Shown: piece by piece, positions 5,373 through 6,806 of the stretch
How the letters are laid out: each line of letters opens with the position of its first letter
Numbering within the stretch: position 1 is the stretch's first letter
From: Flavobacteriaceae bacterium UBA2000
GTDB taxonomy: Bacteria > Bacteroidota > Bacteroidia > Flavobacteriales > Flavobacteriaceae
Direction: 5' to 3'
DNA: 6,806 nt
NCBI GenBank assembly: GCA_002335345.1
Contig: DDCS01000180.1
Span: 1-6,806 of the forward strand
The notes under the pieces: generated by a model
Seen by the model: the letters and a program-made list of their open reading frames with translations, nothing else
Database searches by the model: none
Told to the model about the DNA's origin: nothing
Made by a program: the position numbers and the translations under genes

Positions 5373-6806
5373 TTAAAATGGAATATCGTCTTCTGGGCCA
5401 CTTAAATCATCATTAAGGGCGCTTCCAAAGGCCTCATCCGCAGAGGGATAATTAGTCGGCTTGTAGGTGTCATCATTGGCCGCATCATTCATGCGTGAAT
5501 GAATTTCTGTAGGGTAGTCAAACAACTCCAAATTTTCAAATCGACCAAGATGTCCGACGAACTTAAGACGGATTTCATCCAGACCTCCATTACGGTGTTT
5601 GGCGACAATAAATTCACCTTGACCCTCAGTAGGCGATCGCTCATCGTCATCCCATTCATCAATTTTATAATACTCCGGACGATAAATAAATGAAACGATA
5701 TCAGCGTCTTGTTCAATGGCCCCTGACTCCCTCAAGTCACTCAGAATTGGACGTTTACTTCCTCCGCGCGTTTCTACAGCACGCGAAAGCTGAGATAAGG
5801 CGATAACAGGCACATTTAATTCTTTGGCCAAGGCCTTTAAGTTTCTTGAAATCGAAGAGATTTCTTGTTCCCGATTCCCGCCTTTTTGCGATCCGCCAGC
5901 GGTCATCAACTGCAGATAATCCACCATGATGAGTTTAATGCCGTGTTGAGAAGCCAAACGTCTGGCTTTTGCACGAAGGTCAAAAATGGATAAGGCCGGG
6001 GTATCATCGATATAAAGAGGGGCTTTTTCAAGGCTTTTCACTTTGACATTCAACTGCTCCCATTCGTGTTTTTCGAGTTTCCCGGTACGTAATTTTTCGG
6101 AAGAAAGCCCGGTTTCAGAAGAAATCAATCGGGTGATTAATTGCACTGAACTCATCTCTAATGAAAAGAACGCTACTGGAATTTCATATTCTACGGCAAT
6201 ATTTCGTGCCATAGACAGCGTCAAAGCAGTTTTACCCATACCTGGTCGCGCTGCGATAATAATTAAATCACTGGGTTGCCAACCTGAAGTCAATTTATCA
6301 ACACGACTAAATCCAGAAGGAATCCCCGAGAGACCCTCGCGATTCGCGATCTCTTCAATTCGTTTTTTGGCTTGAATGACCAGATTTTGCGCCGTCTCCG
6401 AGCTGCGTTTTAAATTTCCTTGAGTAACCTCGTAAAGCTTTGATTCTGCGTTGTCCAACAAATCAAAGACATCGGTCCCTTCATCGTAGGCCTCTTCAAT
6501 AATTTCACTTGAAATTTTTATCAAGCTTCTCTGTATGTATTTCTGAAGAATGATGCGCGCATGAAACTCGATGTGCGCTGAAGAGGAGACTTTTTGAGTC
6601 AATTGTATCAAGAAAAACTCCCCGCCGACACGTTCCAAACGCTTCGCCTTCTTGAGTTCAGCCGAAACGGTTAATAAGTCTACAGGTTGGCTCTCCACAA
6701 ATAGTGTGTTTATTGCCTCAAAGATGTGTTGGTGTGCTTCTTTGTAAAAAACATCTGGATTTAAAATATCTATAACCTCATCAACTCCTTTTTTGTCAAT
6801 CATCAT
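5373..6806 (-). CDS. dnaB: replicative DNA helicase DnaB (5' end cut off by window edge)
   Basis: The visible 477 residues form most of the hexameric 5'-3' helicase that unwinds DNA at the replication fork and binds primase through its N-terminal domain. Residues are numbered within the fragment. The helical N-terminal domain covers about 1-100. Walker A RPGMGKTA has Lys192, FFSLEMSS follows, Walker B IMVDYLQL has Asp296, and later come LSQLSRAVETR, SDLRESGAIEQDADI and the arginine-finger/H4 region AKHRNGG. No intein interrupts it. The frame stays open to the edge and begins MMIDKKGVDEV, which in this family lies inside the protein after an EAEQSVLG-like segment. About 30-45 N-terminal residues and the true start are therefore outside. 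The C-terminal tail after about 430 is acidic and low-complexity and ends GPEDDIPF, like the tip of single-stranded-DNA-binding protein SSB. Confidence 0.96.
   Translation of the reverse strand: MMIDKKGVDEVIDILNPDVFYKEAHQHIFEAINTLFVESQPVDLLTVSAELKKAKRLERVGGEFFLIQLTQKVSSSAHIEFHARIILQKYIQRSLIKISSEIIEEAYDEGTDVFDLLDNAESKLYEVTQGNLKRSSETAQNLVIQAKKRIEEIANREGLSGIPSGFSRVDKLTSGWQPSDLIIIAARPGMGKTALTLSMARNIAVEYEIPVAFFSLEMSSVQLITRLISSETGLSSEKLRTGKLEKHEWEQLNVKVKSLEKAPLYIDDTPALSIFDLRAKARRLASQHGIKLIMVDYLQLMTAGGSQKGGNREQEISSISRNLKALAKELNVPVIALSQLSRAVETRGGSKRPILSDLRESGAIEQDADIVSFIYRPEYYKIDEWDDDERSPTEGQGEFIVAKHRNGGLDEIRLKFVGHLGRFENLELFDYPTEIHSRMNDAANDDTYKPTNYPSADEAFGSALNDDLSGPEDDIPF

Noticed and set aside
6043..6375. 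110-codon plus-strand open frame
   Set aside because: Antisense shadow of the DnaB ATPase core, including the Walker A region.
1..6806. Mobile element, CRISPR array, defence or secondary-metabolite system
   Set aside because: No transposase, integrase, terminal repeats, regularly spaced repeats or related genes; all genes are core functions or a conserved flavobacterial family.

Overview
The window comes from a member of the Bacteroidota, most likely Flavobacteriia. Four signs agree. The 16S rRNA 5' end (minus strand) has the wording typical of flavobacterial 16S. Three promoters fit the Bacteroidota sigma-A consensus TTG-N19/20-TAnnTTTG. Genes largely lack Shine-Dalgarno sequences. The proteins match flavobacterial versions of their families. 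Genus cannot be fixed from this window.

Layout. Positions 1-122 (minus) are the 5' end of a 16S rRNA gene. Its leader (123-358) carries several RNA hairpins and a boxA-like site, and is driven by two tandem promoters (P2 at 359-388, P1 at 474-504). A divergent intergenic region follows. At 712-742 a plus-strand promoter drives a translation operon: thrS (threonyl-tRNA synthetase), infC (initiation factor IF3), rpmI (bL35) and rplT (bL20). The operon ends at a strong bidirectional terminator (3981-4014). Converging from the other side on the minus strand are the 3' part of dnaB (replicative helicase, cut by the window edge at 6806) and, 100 bp downstream of it, a gene for an exported protein of a flavobacterial family often labelled 'asparagine synthetase B', a label the sequence does not support.

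How it fits together. The rRNA operon and the thrS-infC-rpmI-rplT operon both feed translation and are divergently transcribed. Rrn P1 and the thrS promoter share an identical 13-bp -7/start-region string, which suggests co-regulation with growth. The most informative details are: infC appears to start at ATA, consistent with IF3 self-regulation through start-codon discrimination; the rRNA leader contains a tRNA-minihelix-like fold; the rpmI-rplT spacer holds a repeated stem-loop pattern; and DnaB ends in an SSB-like acidic DDIPF tip. Most of the window is conserved housekeeping sequence. I see no mobile element, CRISPR array or defence system.
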